Position numbers and translations under genes: made by a program. A stretch of DNA of 64,000 nucleotides from Streptomyces hygroscopicus (lineage in GTDB: Bacteria > Actinomycetota > Actinomycetes > Streptomycetales > Streptomycetaceae). Below, one piece after another: positions 9,990 through 17,888 of this stretch; the stretch's first letter is position 1; each line of letters begins with the position of its first letter. The DNA lies in the NCBI RefSeq assembly GCF_026168105.1, contig NZ_LBMW01000039.1, forward strand, positions 1 through 64,000. The letters run 5' to 3'. The notes below the pieces were generated by a model, which was not told where the DNA came from, did no database searches, and was given only the letters and a program-made list of their open reading frames with translations.

Positions 9990-10424
9990 CTAGGCCTCCA
10001 GCATCCGGCGCAGGAGATCCCGTAGGGACAGGCGTTCGTCGTCGGACAGTCCCGCCAGGGGCTCGCGGGCGAAGTTCAGGGAGTCCCGCAGGCTCCGGGC
10101 CACCTGGCGGCCCTCCTCCGTCGCCGCCGCCAGCTTCACCCGGCGGTCCGCCGGGTCCGGGCGGCGCTCCACCAGGCCTCGCGCCTCCAGCCGGTCCACG
10201 ATCCCGGTGACATTGGACGGCTCGCACTTCAACTGCTGCGCCAGCCGCCGCATCGGCAGCGGCTCCAGCGACAGCAGGCTCAGCAGCCGCGCCTGCGCCC
10301 CGGTCAGCGCGTGCTCGGCCGCCGCCTCCTCGTACTCCTCGTGGTAGCGGGCCACGACCGTGCCGATGAGGTCCACGACCTCCAGGGTGAGGGGGTCGAT
10401 TCGGGGTGTCTTCTGCGTGGCCAT
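9990..10424 (-). CDS. MarR-family transcriptional regulator
   Basis: 144-residue winged-helix repressor-type protein. The DNA-binding core is MRRLAQQLKCEPSNVTGIVDRLEARGLVERRPDPADRRVK, with the beta-wing DPADRR signature of MarR proteins. It is divergent from the oxidoreductase gene at 10529, with an AT-rich palindrome between them. MarR proteins usually control the adjacent divergent gene and respond to small phenolic or electrophilic compounds, so it probably represses the oxidoreductase and itself. Confidence 0.88.
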   Translation of the reverse strand: MATQKTPRIDPLTLEVVDLIGTVVARYHEEYEEAAAEHALTGAQARLLSLLSLEPLPMRRLAQQLKCEPSNVTGIVDRLEARGLVERRPDPADRRVKLAAATEEGRQVARSLRDSLNFAREPLAGLSDDERLSLRDLLRRMLEA

Positions 10425-10453
10425 GGCATCCAGGCTACCCCCTTACTTGACAT

Positions 10454-10468
10454 CCTTAAATATTAAGG
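10454..10468. promoter_or_regulatory. MarR operator candidate CCTTAA-ATA-TTAAGG
   Basis: A 15-bp perfect inverted repeat (arms CCTTAA / TTAAGG, three-base centre) in the divergent gap between the MarR gene and the oxidoreductase. It is strikingly AT-rich for this genome. TTGACA at 10447-10452 directly adjoins it and could be the -35 box of the oxidoreductase promoter, so a bound dimer would block the promoter. Confidence 0.7.
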
Positions 10469-10528
10469 AGCATGGTTGTTTCAGGTTCTGAAGTATTTGG
10501 CCAGCAGCACGTGAGGAAAAAAGGCGCC

Positions 10529-11551
10529 ATGACCGACACCCCCACCCTCCCCGCCGTCAGCCGCGAATGGCACCTGCTCAGCCGCCCGGTCGGCTGGCCC
10601 AAGCCCGAGGACTTCGCCCTCGTCGAGGCGGAGGTACCGCAGCCGGGTGAGGGCCAGGTCCTCGTGCGGAACGAATACGTCTCCGTCGACCCCTACATGC
10701 GCGGCCGCATGAGCGCCGCCAAGTCCTACGTCGCCCCCTTCGAGCTGGACAAGCCGATGCAGGGCGGCGCGGTCGGCGAGGTCGTCGTCTCCAACGCCGA
10801 GGGCATCGAGCCCGGCGACCACGTCCTGCACTTCTTCGGCTGGCGTGAGTACGCGGTCGTGGACGCCAGGAACGCCGTCAAGGTCGACCCCGAGGCCGCG
10901 CCCCTGTCCACGTACCTCGGCGTTCTCGGTATGACCGGTCTGACCGCCTATGCCGGTCTGCTGCGCACCGCCGCCTTCAAGGAGGGCGACTCCGTCTTCG
11001 TGTCGGGCGCCGCGGGGGCCGTGGGCAGCCAGGTCGGGCAGATTGCCAAGCTGAAGGGTGCCTCGCGGGTCATCGGCTCGGCGGGCTCCGACGAGAAGGT
11101 CAAGCTCCTGGTCGAGGAGTACGGCTTCGACGCGGCCTTCAACTACAAGAACGGCCCCGTGGCCCAGCAACTGCGCGAAGCCGCCCCGGACGGCGTCGAC
11201 GTGTACTTCGACAACGTCGGCGGCGACCACCTCGAGGCCGCCATCGGCTCCCTCAACCAGGGCGGCCGCATCGCCGTCTGCGGCATGATCTCGGTCTACA
11301 ACAACACCGAGCCCGCGCCCGGCCCGAAGAACCTCGCCCGGCTCATCCAGACCCGTGGCCGTATCGAGGGCTTCCTGGTCGGTGACCACTACGACCTCCA
11401 GCCGCAGTTCGTCCAGGAGGTCGGCGCCTGGGTCCGCTCCGGCGAGCTGAAGTACCGCGAGACCGTTGTCGAGGGCATCGAGAACAACCTCGAGGCGTTC
11501 TTCGGCGTACTGCGTGGCGACAACATCGGCAAGATGATCGTCAAGCTCTGA
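10529..11551 (+). CDS. NADP-dependent oxidoreductase (zinc-independent MDR, alkenal/quinone reductase type)
   Basis: 340 residues from the ATG at 10529; the open frame upstream has no homologous sequence. Typical of leukotriene B4 dehydrogenase/CurA-type reductases: N-terminal VSVDPYMRGRMS, then GMTGLTAYAGL, the dinucleotide-binding segment VFVSGAAGAVGSQVGQIAKLKG, and VDVYFDNVGGDHLEAAI. No zinc ligands are present. It reduces C=C bonds of alpha,beta-unsaturated carbonyls or quinones with NADPH in the cytoplasm. The divergent MarR gene and the palindrome between them suggest induction by a reactive carbonyl. Confidence 0.88.
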   Translation: MTDTPTLPAVSREWHLLSRPVGWPKPEDFALVEAEVPQPGEGQVLVRNEYVSVDPYMRGRMSAAKSYVAPFELDKPMQGGAVGEVVVSNAEGIEPGDHVLHFFGWREYAVVDARNAVKVDPEAAPLSTYLGVLGMTGLTAYAGLLRTAAFKEGDSVFVSGAAGAVGSQVGQIAKLKGASRVIGSAGSDEKVKLLVEEYGFDAAFNYKNGPVAQQLREAAPDGVDVYFDNVGGDHLEAAIGSLNQGGRIAVCGMISVYNNTEPAPGPKNLARLIQTRGRIEGFLVGDHYDLQPQFVQEVGAWVRSGELKYRETVVEGIENNLEAFFGVLRGDNIGKMIVKL

Positions 11552-11713
11552 CCATCACCGTGACGCACGCCTGACCTGCGTCGCCTGCGTCGCTGTGCGG
11601 GCCCTTTCGCGGCGAACGGCGCATCCACGGCGGGCAGCAGGGGGCATGCTGGAGGCGGCTGCCTCGGTCCGTTCGAGGCCCCGTGACGCTCCGTGCGAGG
11701 CGAGGAGGGCTCC

Positions 11714-12577
11714 ATGTCCCCGATTCCGTCGCTCCCCAGCAGGGGCGATGTGGTGCGCGTGGCGCGCAGCACCACCGTGATCGCCGGCCAACTCCTGGAC
11801 ACGGCCGGGAACATCACGAGGATCGCCGTCAACACCCTGGATCCCAGGGACGGTTCGGGCGCCGAGGCATTACGCGTGCTGCGGCAGACCACTGCGGAGC
11901 TGGCGGAGGCGAGCGCGTCACCGCAGGCGCAGGAGGCGTTCTACCGGATCGTCGACACGCTGACCCGGCTCGGCACCACCGGTGCGCCGCTTGCGGTGCA
12001 CCCGGTGAGCGAACCGGCGCAGGCGCTGCTGACCGCGCTGGGCGACACTCTGCTGCCGGTGCTCGACGCGGTGGAACCGGCCTTGCAGGAGGTCGTGGCG
12101 GTCCTGGGGGAACTGGTGGAGGCCACCTCGCCGCTGCTGCCCACGGCGGCCGGCCTCGCCGCGGGCGTGCTCCTCGCCCTGACGCCGCTGATCCGGGCCG
12201 CGGCCGAGGTGCTGCGGGACTCGGCGCCCGAACTCGGCCGTATCGCCGACGCGCTGACGGCGGCGCTGGCACCCCTGATGCCGCTCCAGGTGGGCCTCGT
12301 GGAGCGGGCGGCGGCAGCGGGAGCCACGGTGGCCCGGGCGGCCCTGCCGCCCCTGGCCGACCTCACGGAAGCGGCGGCGGCCACGACGGAGGCGGCCCGC
12401 CCGATGCTGCTGGCGAGCGAGGAGATCCTGGTGGCCGCCCTGGAACAGATCCAGCCGCTTCTCCTGGCCTCCGCTTCCCGCGCGGGCCGCTTCGCGAGGG
12501 CGGCGGCGGTACGGGTCTCGGCGGCGGTGAACCCGGCGGCGGACCAGGGGGTGGTGGTGGCGGTGACACCGGCGTGA
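11714..12577 (+). CDS. Hypothetical alanine-rich helical protein
   Basis: 287 residues, start ATG 11714 with GGAGG six bases upstream. I do not recognise a family. The protein is almost wholly predicted amphipathic helix (repeated LLxALGDTLLPVLDAVEPALQEVVAVLGELVEAT, ALTAALAPLMPL patterns) with Ala/Leu/Glu enrichment. It has no signal peptide and no clear membrane segment, except a short hydrophobic stretch AGLAAGVLLALTPLI in the middle. It could be an apolipoprotein- or phasin-like surface-binding helical protein; this is only a guess from composition. It lies 34 bases upstream of the EI24 gene and may be co-transcribed. Confidence 0.6.
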   Translation: MSPIPSLPSRGDVVRVARSTTVIAGQLLDTAGNITRIAVNTLDPRDGSGAEALRVLRQTTAELAEASASPQAQEAFYRIVDTLTRLGTTGAPLAVHPVSEPAQALLTALGDTLLPVLDAVEPALQEVVAVLGELVEATSPLLPTAAGLAAGVLLALTPLIRAAAEVLRDSAPELGRIADALTAALAPLMPLQVGLVERAAAAGATVARAALPPLADLTEAAAATTEAARPMLLASEEILVAALEQIQPLLLASASRAGRFARAAAVRVSAAVNPAADQGVVVAVTPA

Positions 12578-12611
12578 CGGTGCCGCGCAGCGACACCTTA
12601 AAATTTTCCAC

Positions 12612-13415
12612 ATGCGTGATCTCGGGGCGGGATTCGGCCATCTGCTGAAGGGCCAGCAATGGGTGGCCCGGCACGGCAAGCAGTACGGATTCGGGCTCGT
12701 GCCGGGCCTGATCACCCTCGTCCTGTACGCGGCGGCGCTTGTCGCCCTGGCCCTGTGGGGCGAGGACGCCGTCACCTGGGCCACTCCCTTCGCCGACGCC
12801 TGGCCGAGTCCATGGCTCGGCCTCTTCCGCGGCTTCCTGACCGCCGTCCTCTTCGCGCTCGCCCTGCTCCTCGCGGTCCTCACCTTCACGGCCGTCACGC
12901 TCCTCGTGGGTCAGCCCTTCTACGAGAGCCTGTCGGAGAAGGTCGACCGCGACGTCTGCCCGGACGGCACGGCGCCCCGGTCGGGGCTTCCCCTCCACCG
13001 CGAACTGTGGATATCCGCCCGCGACAGCCTGCGCATCCTCGTCCGCGCCATGCTCTGGGGCGTCCTCCTCTTCGGGCTGGGCTTCCTCCCTTTCGTCGGC
13101 CAGACCGTCGTGCCGGTGATCGGCTTCCTCGTCACCGGCTTCTTCCTCACCGAGGAACTGACGGCCGTGGCTCTCCAGCGGCGCGGCGTCGAACTTCGCG
13201 AGCGCCTCACCCTGCTGCGCTCCCGCAGACTCCTCGTCTGGGGCTTCGGCACGCCCCTCGGCCTCGCCTTCCTGGTCCCGTTCGTCGCCGTCTTCCTGAT
13301 GCCGGGCGCGGTCGCGGGCGCCACGCTGCTGACCCGGGAGCTGCTGGGCGAGGAGAACAGCGAGGACGCGGACGACCCGGAGGACTCGGACGACGAGCAG
13401 GTCACCCACCCGTGA
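12612..13415 (+). CDS. EI24 domain membrane protein (CysZ-like)
   Basis: 267-residue integral membrane protein with hydrophobic segments near residues 28-48, 75-98, 140-160 and 205-235. It has the EI24/CysZ pattern: N-terminal GxxxLLKGQQWVARH, LVGQPFYESLSEKVD, and RDSLRILVRAMLWGVLLFGLGFLPF. E. coli CysZ helps sulfate uptake; actinobacterial members are uncharacterised. The C-terminus is acidic (ENSEDADDPEDSDDE). The stop codon falls inside a 20-bp tandem repeat. Confidence 0.82.
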   Translation: MRDLGAGFGHLLKGQQWVARHGKQYGFGLVPGLITLVLYAAALVALALWGEDAVTWATPFADAWPSPWLGLFRGFLTAVLFALALLLAVLTFTAVTLLVGQPFYESLSEKVDRDVCPDGTAPRSGLPLHRELWISARDSLRILVRAMLWGVLLFGLGFLPFVGQTVVPVIGFLVTGFFLTEELTAVALQRRGVELRERLTLLRSRRLLVWGFGTPLGLAFLVPFVAVFLMPGAVAGATLLTRELLGEENSEDADDPEDSDDEQVTHP

Positions 13416-13500
13416 TGGGGATCACCCACCCGTGATGGGGATCACCCACCCGTGATGGGGGCTGCCCACCCCGGATGTGGGTCGCCCAAACCGGACGGGG
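13401..13500. repeat. Degenerate 20-bp tandem repeat spanning the EI24 stop codon
   Basis: Three near-identical 20-base units (RTCACCCACCCGTGATGGGG) at 13401, 13421 and 13441, then two diverged units at 13461 and 13481. The TGA of the first unit is the stop codon of the EI24 gene, so loss of it would add repeat-encoded residues. Confidence 0.9.
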
Positions 13501-13546
13501 GTCGCCCCCGTCCGGCACCGGCCGCGGCTTCTGAACCGGCGGGTGG

Positions 13547-14797
13547 CTACTCGGTCGACGTCGCCTCACATGCCACCGTCACGATCGACCGGACCTGCGC
13601 GATGATGTCCAGCCGGTTCCGTACGAACTCCGGATCGGTGATCGTCCCGGTCGCCGGATCGGTGTTCCCCTTGCCGAACTGCAGGACCGGCGTGTGCACG
13701 TGCCCGCCCGGCAGCGTCGCGTGCAGTCCGAGCCGGTCCCGCAGCAGCGTCGCCCGGTAGGCGATCTCGTTGGAGAGGTAGTCGCCGCCGCCCCCGGCCC
13801 GCGCCGTCGACCCCGCGGTCGGCCCGTCCGGCCGTACGACGGGATCGGTGCCGCCCGCCGGGATCTCGGTCACCTCGGTGTGGTCGTACACGGGGAAGCG
13901 CCCGGTGTGCGCGGCCACGATCGCCCCGTACGGAAGGGTCGTCGACGTCCACTGCGGCTGTGTGGCCGGGTCCGTGACCGGGATCGTGCCGGTTCGGCTG
14001 ATGTTGTCGTTGTCGGGGAAGCCGCCCCGCCAAGCCCCGTTGGTCCGCTCGATGTCGAAGCGGCCGACCCGTCCCTGGCTCACCGTCGTGAAGAGGTCCA
14101 CCCGCGGCAGCTGCCGGCGCAGCGCCCGCTCGACGGTTCCGTCCGCAAAATCCTGCCAGCGCACCGGGAGGATGACGGTCTCGATACGCGCCGGCCCGTG
14201 CGCCGTACGGATGGTGGTGCCGTCCAGTGCGAGCGCGGTCGCCCCGGACGGATTGGAGATCCGTATGTCCCGGTCCAGCGTGAACGGATCGAACCCGGTG
14301 ACCAGGATCCGCTTCACGCCCCCGCCGAGCGGGTAGCGGACGGTGTCCTCGCCACGCGAAGTCACATCCAACTTCGACAGCAGGTCGGCGCGTTGGGTCC
14401 CCGACAGCCCGAACTCCGGCTCCCAGGCCCGCAGCTGCCGGGTCATTCCGAGCCGCGCCCAGTACAACGGCCGGTCGTCGTCCCTGCTGAGGCCCCCGCC
14501 CTCCGGCCCTCGCCCCTGGGCCCGGTCGACGGCCCGCCGCCACAGCCGGGACCCCTGCCGGACGACGACACGCCGGGCCTGCGCGTACGAGTGGGTCTCC
14601 GCCAGGGCCCGTGCGAACTCCGGTGTCACGGAGGCGAATCCGGAGCGTTCGAGTATCTCCTGCGGGACGGCCTGGTCGAGCCGCTGCTCCTCGACGGTCG
14701 CGACGGGGACCGGTTCCGCCGTCGCGGTCCGTGGTGCGGCGAGCCCCGCGAGCAGGGTCAGCCCGAGGATTCCTGTCCGAACACGTATGGAGGTCAA
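13547..14797 (-). CDS. Secreted pyroglutamyl-peptidase I-like protein with Ser in the catalytic Cys position
   Basis: 416 residues. The signal peptide (GILGLTLLAGLAAPRTATAEP) implies export. After about 160 residues of family-unique N-terminus comes a C15 pyroglutamyl-peptidase-like domain: ILVTGFDPF and NPSG (substrate loop), GRVGRFDIERTN (catalytic Glu region), GDYLSNEIAYRA where the family has Cys before Asn, and GGHVHTPVL (catalytic His region). The usual nucleophile Cys is Ser342 here. Pyroglutamyl peptidases remove N-terminal pyroglutamate; this one may be inactive, a serine-type variant, or have another substrate. Start is TTG 14797 with AAGGA upstream. Confidence 0.7.
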   Translation of the reverse strand: MTSIRVRTGILGLTLLAGLAAPRTATAEPVPVATVEEQRLDQAVPQEILERSGFASVTPEFARALAETHSYAQARRVVVRQGSRLWRRAVDRAQGRGPEGGGLSRDDDRPLYWARLGMTRQLRAWEPEFGLSGTQRADLLSKLDVTSRGEDTVRYPLGGGVKRILVTGFDPFTLDRDIRISNPSGATALALDGTTIRTAHGPARIETVILPVRWQDFADGTVERALRRQLPRVDLFTTVSQGRVGRFDIERTNGAWRGGFPDNDNISRTGTIPVTDPATQPQWTSTTLPYGAIVAAHTGRFPVYDHTEVTEIPAGGTDPVVRPDGPTAGSTARAGGGGDYLSNEIAYRATLLRDRLGLHATLPGGHVHTPVLQFGKGNTDPATGTITDPEFVRNRLDIIAQVRSIVTVACEATSTE

Positions 14798-15128
14798 GGG
14801 AGTTCAGGTCCTTCCGTCGCCGTGCGGATCGTGCTGCCGGACGCCGGAAGTATGCGTGACGGATGGGACGTGGGCCATGATGCGTGACGTGGACCGGCCA
14901 CTTTGGCGGTCCAAGCGTTCGTCGGCCGGCCGCGCCGCGCCGCCCGGAGTCGGTACGAGAACGCGACCGCGCGGTCGTTTGTGAAGGGTTCGTACGAGAT
15001 TCAGGCGGGCCGCTTCCTCGCGGTCCGCGCGGTCACGGCGAGGGTTAACGTCTGATCCGGGACGAGTTCCCCACCGGGCAGCCCCGGTCCGGCACCTGAC
15101 CGTCGGACCGGGGCTCGTCGCACCGCCG
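14798..15128. other. Intergenic region between GalM and the pyroglutamyl-peptidase-like gene
   Basis: 330 bases between two minus-strand genes. It holds the galM terminator hairpin (15080-15115) and presumably the promoter of the 14797 gene, but I see no clear -35/-10 pair. No gene is supported. Confidence 0.5.
15080..15115 (-). terminator. galM terminator hairpin
   Basis: A perfect 12-bp stem (AGCCCCGGTCCG / CGGACCGGGGCT) with a 12-base loop just after the galM stop. Flanking GACGAG (15061-15066) and CTCGTC (15114-15119) can extend the pairing. No U-run. Confidence 0.75.
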
Positions 15129-16100
15129 TCAGCGCACCGAGAATCCGTAGACCGTCTCCGAGCGGAACACCACACCCGGCAGCAGCTCGGTGCTCGGGAA
15201 CTCCGGACGGTTCGGGGAGTCGGGGAAGTGCTGCGTCTCCAGGGCGATCCCGTCGCCGGGGGCGAACGGGTCCCCGAGATGGTCCGCGGTGTAGAGCTGG
15301 AGGCCGGGCTCGGTCGTCGCCACGGTCAGGACCCGCCCGGACGCCGGATCGTGCAGCTCGGCCACCTCGGCCGGCGTCTTCGTCACGCCCTTGTCGAGCA
15401 CGAAGTTGTGGTCGTACCCCGAGCCGGCCTTCCGCTCCGCGCGGAAGTCGAAGCGCGTGCCCGCCACGTCCTCCGTCGCCCCGGTCGGGATCAGGTTCCC
15501 GTCCACCGGAGTGAACCGGGAGGCGGCGATCCGCAGTTCGTGCCCGCCCGCGTTCCCCGAACCCGCCAGGTTCCAGTACGAGTGGTTCGTCAGGTTCACC
15601 ACGGTCGGCGCGTCCGTGATCGCCTCGTACGCGATCCGCAGCGCGCCCTCCTCGTCCAGGGTGTATGTGGCCGACACGTCGAGACGGCCGGGGAACCCCT
15701 CCTCGCCGTGCGGGCTCACCCGGAACAGCCGTACGCCGTGCTCGACCGGCTCCACGTCCCACACCCGCTTGTCGAAGCCCCGCGCGCCGCCGTGCAGCGA
15801 ATTCGGCCCGTCGTTCGGCTCCAGTGCATAGATCCGGCCGTCGAGCGGGAAACGGGCGCCCGCGATGCGGTTGGCGTACCGCCCGACCAGCGCTCCCAGA
15901 TACGGCCCCGGGTGGCGCACATAGCCGTCCAGGGCGGGGAGGCCCAGCACCACGTCCGACAGGCGTCCGTCCCGGTCCGGGACCTCGGCCGACTGCACGA
16001 TCCCGCCGTACGACAGGACGCGCACCCGCACCCCGCCCCGCTGCAGCGTCCAGCGGTGGACCGCCGTGCCGTCGGAAAGTGTGCCGAAAAGTTCACTCAT
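15129..16100 (-). CDS. galM: Aldose 1-epimerase (mutarotase)
   Basis: 323 residues, normal for GalM, cytoplasmic. It interconverts alpha and beta anomers of aldohexoses. Family motifs are visible: GALVGRYANRIAGARF, NDGPNSLHGGARGFDKRVW (His for proton transfer), VVNLTNHSYWNL (second catalytic His region), and the late catalytic-Glu segment PGDGIALETQHFPDSPN. ATG start. It is 10 bases downstream of the GDSL lipoprotein gene on the same strand, so possibly co-transcribed. Confidence 0.92.
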   Translation of the reverse strand: MSELFGTLSDGTAVHRWTLQRGGVRVRVLSYGGIVQSAEVPDRDGRLSDVVLGLPALDGYVRHPGPYLGALVGRYANRIAGARFPLDGRIYALEPNDGPNSLHGGARGFDKRVWDVEPVEHGVRLFRVSPHGEEGFPGRLDVSATYTLDEEGALRIAYEAITDAPTVVNLTNHSYWNLAGSGNAGGHELRIAASRFTPVDGNLIPTGATEDVAGTRFDFRAERKAGSGYDHNFVLDKGVTKTPAEVAELHDPASGRVLTVATTEPGLQLYTADHLGDPFAPGDGIALETQHFPDSPNRPEFPSTELLPGVVFRSETVYGFSVR

Positions 16101-16110
16101 GTGAGAAACC

Positions 16111-17007
16111 CTAGGTCACGGGGTCCTTCGCCGTGATGGCGCGGTAGGCGATCTCGGCGAGTCGCGACTGCCCGTTGCGGCTCGGGTGGAACCAGTCCCA
16201 ATGGCTCAACTGGTCGGTGCCGAAGCTGTAGTCGAAGACCGCGTTGCCGTCGAAGCGGCACCGCCGGTCCTTGGCGCACACCTCCTTCAGGACCTGGTTG
16301 TACGCCTCCACACGGGCCTGCACCGCGGCACGCCGCGCGGTCGCCTCGGCGTCCAGCGCGTCGGCGTCACCCAGCATCGACGGGCAGAGGCCCAGCTTCC
16401 ACACCTGCTTGCCGAGCGGGCTGGTGCGCCCCTGCGACCACAGCCGTTGCAGGTTCGGCACGCTCGACACATACACCTGCGTCCTGGGCAGCGACGCCCG
16501 CAGGGTGTCCAGCGCGTCCTGGAACTGGGCCCGGAAGTCGGCGACCGGGGTCATCGCCGAGACGGAGGAGCGGCAGGCGTCATTGGCGCCGGACATCACC
16601 GTCACCAGCTCCGGCTTGCGCTGCACCGTCCGCGCGATCTGCCCGGCCAGGTCCGACATCCGGGACCCGCTCACCGCGTAGTTCCAGCTGCGCTCCGCGG
16701 CTCCGGTCACCCCCAGCAGCCGTACGGCGAGGCTGTCGACCCCGGTGTCACTGCCCGTCGCCCACGACGCCTCGGGACAGTCGGACAGCACGGTGCAGGC
16801 GTCGAAGCCGCGTGTGATGGAGTCGCCCACGGCGGCGATCGAGCCGGGGGAGCGGTTCCACACCGGGGTGGGCCTCGGAGACGGCCGCGACGCGGTGGTG
16901 CCCTGTGGAGCCGCCTCGTTGCCACCGGAGGCGTCGCATCCGGCGAGCCCCAGCACGGCCGCCGCCGCGAACGCGACGGCGGCCCGCGATCGGTGTCGCT
17001 TCCGCAT
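16111..17007 (-). CDS. SGNH/GDSL-family hydrolase, lipoprotein
   Basis: 298 residues. Lipoprotein signal with lipobox LAGC (Cys24), then a Ser/Pro-rich spacer and an SGNH domain. The catalytic Ser is in AAVGDSITRGFD (block I), the Asn in VTVMSGANDAC (block III), and the Asp/His pair in DWFHPSRNGQSRLAEIAY (block V). Several cysteines (CTVLSDC, CPS, CAKDRRC) suggest disulfides, fitting an extracytoplasmic esterase or lipase. Substrate unknown; some Streptomyces relatives are secreted lipases. Confidence 0.88.
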   Translation of the reverse strand: MRKRHRSRAAVAFAAAAVLGLAGCDASGGNEAAPQGTTASRPSPRPTPVWNRSPGSIAAVGDSITRGFDACTVLSDCPEASWATGSDTGVDSLAVRLLGVTGAAERSWNYAVSGSRMSDLAGQIARTVQRKPELVTVMSGANDACRSSVSAMTPVADFRAQFQDALDTLRASLPRTQVYVSSVPNLQRLWSQGRTSPLGKQVWKLGLCPSMLGDADALDAEATARRAAVQARVEAYNQVLKEVCAKDRRCRFDGNAVFDYSFGTDQLSHWDWFHPSRNGQSRLAEIAYRAITAKDPVT

Positions 17008-17248
17008 TCCCTGATCCCCTGTTCGTCGTACACGGCTGGTCGGTCCGTGTGAGCAGTCGTTCGGCAGCGCATTCGAACACGCTGGGTCAGCCCCGCGTCC
17101 CCTTGGGTGAAACCTCGGCGTTTACAGGCGGCGGGACCGACGGTACGTCACACTCCTTGCGCCGCCGCACGGTAGCCTCGCCCCGTGGCCGCCCTGCCAC
17201 GCCCGTTCCGTAAAGTTACAAGATGTCGCGGTCTGCCCGGAGGTTCAG

Positions 17249-17743
17249 GTGACGACACGTGGAGTCCTGTACGTGCACTCCGCGCCACGCGCACTGTGCC
17301 CGCACGTCGAGTGGGCAGTCGCGGGCGTGCTCGGCACGCGCGTCAACCTCGACTGGATCCGGCAGCCCGCCGCCCCCGGCACCTGGAGATCCGAGTTCTC
17401 CTGGCAGGGCGAGGCCGGCACCGCCTCCAAGCTCGCCTCCGCGCTGCGCGGCTGGCAGCTGCTGCGCTTCGAGGTCACCGCGGAACCGTCCCCGTCCGCC
17501 GAGGGCGAGCGCTACAGCTGCACCCCCGACCTCGGCATCTTCCACGCGGTCACCGGCATCCACGGCGACATCCTGATCCCGGAGGACCGGCTGCGCGCCG
17601 CCCTGATGCGCTCCCAGCGCGGTGAGACGGAACTGGAGGCCGAGCTCGCCAAGCTGCTGGGCAAGCCCTGGGACGACGAGCTGGAACCCTTCCGGTACGC
17701 GGGTGAGGGGGCCCCGGTGCGCTGGTTGCATCAGGTGGTCTGA
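17249..17743 (+). CDS. DUF3145 family protein
   Basis: 164 residues, GTG start at 17249 with GGAGG upstream. Conserved actinobacterial protein of unknown function that regularly neighbours fabF; here it is convergent with fabF across a strong terminator. Recognisable segments are RGVLYVHSAPRALCPHVEWA, RVNLDWIRQP, GWQLLRFEVT, HGDILIPEDRLRAAL and GKPWDDELEPFRYAGEG. No signal peptide or membrane segment. Function cannot be inferred beyond its conservation beside fatty-acid synthesis genes. Confidence 0.85.
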   Translation: MTTRGVLYVHSAPRALCPHVEWAVAGVLGTRVNLDWIRQPAAPGTWRSEFSWQGEAGTASKLASALRGWQLLRFEVTAEPSPSAEGERYSCTPDLGIFHAVTGIHGDILIPEDRLRAALMRSQRGETELEAELAKLLGKPWDDELEPFRYAGEGAPVRWLHQVV

Positions 17744-17820
17744 AACGCGCCCCGAAGGGGCGCGCGGAACTGCGCGACCGGCCCACCGCCGCCCGTCCCC
17801 GGCCGCCCGCAGAAAGCGGA

Positions 17821-17867
17821 ACGGCGTGTGGCCCGGACTCCGGCAGGGAGTCCGGGCCACACGCCGT
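17821..17867. terminator. Bidirectional terminator between DUF3145 and fabF
   Basis: A perfect 21-bp stem (17821-17841 with 17847-17867) closed by the five-base loop GGCAG. It lies between the convergent DUF3145 gene and fabF and can end transcription from both sides. It is one of the strongest hairpins in the window. Confidence 0.92.
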
Positions 17868-17888
17868 TCAGTACAACTACGGCCGAAA

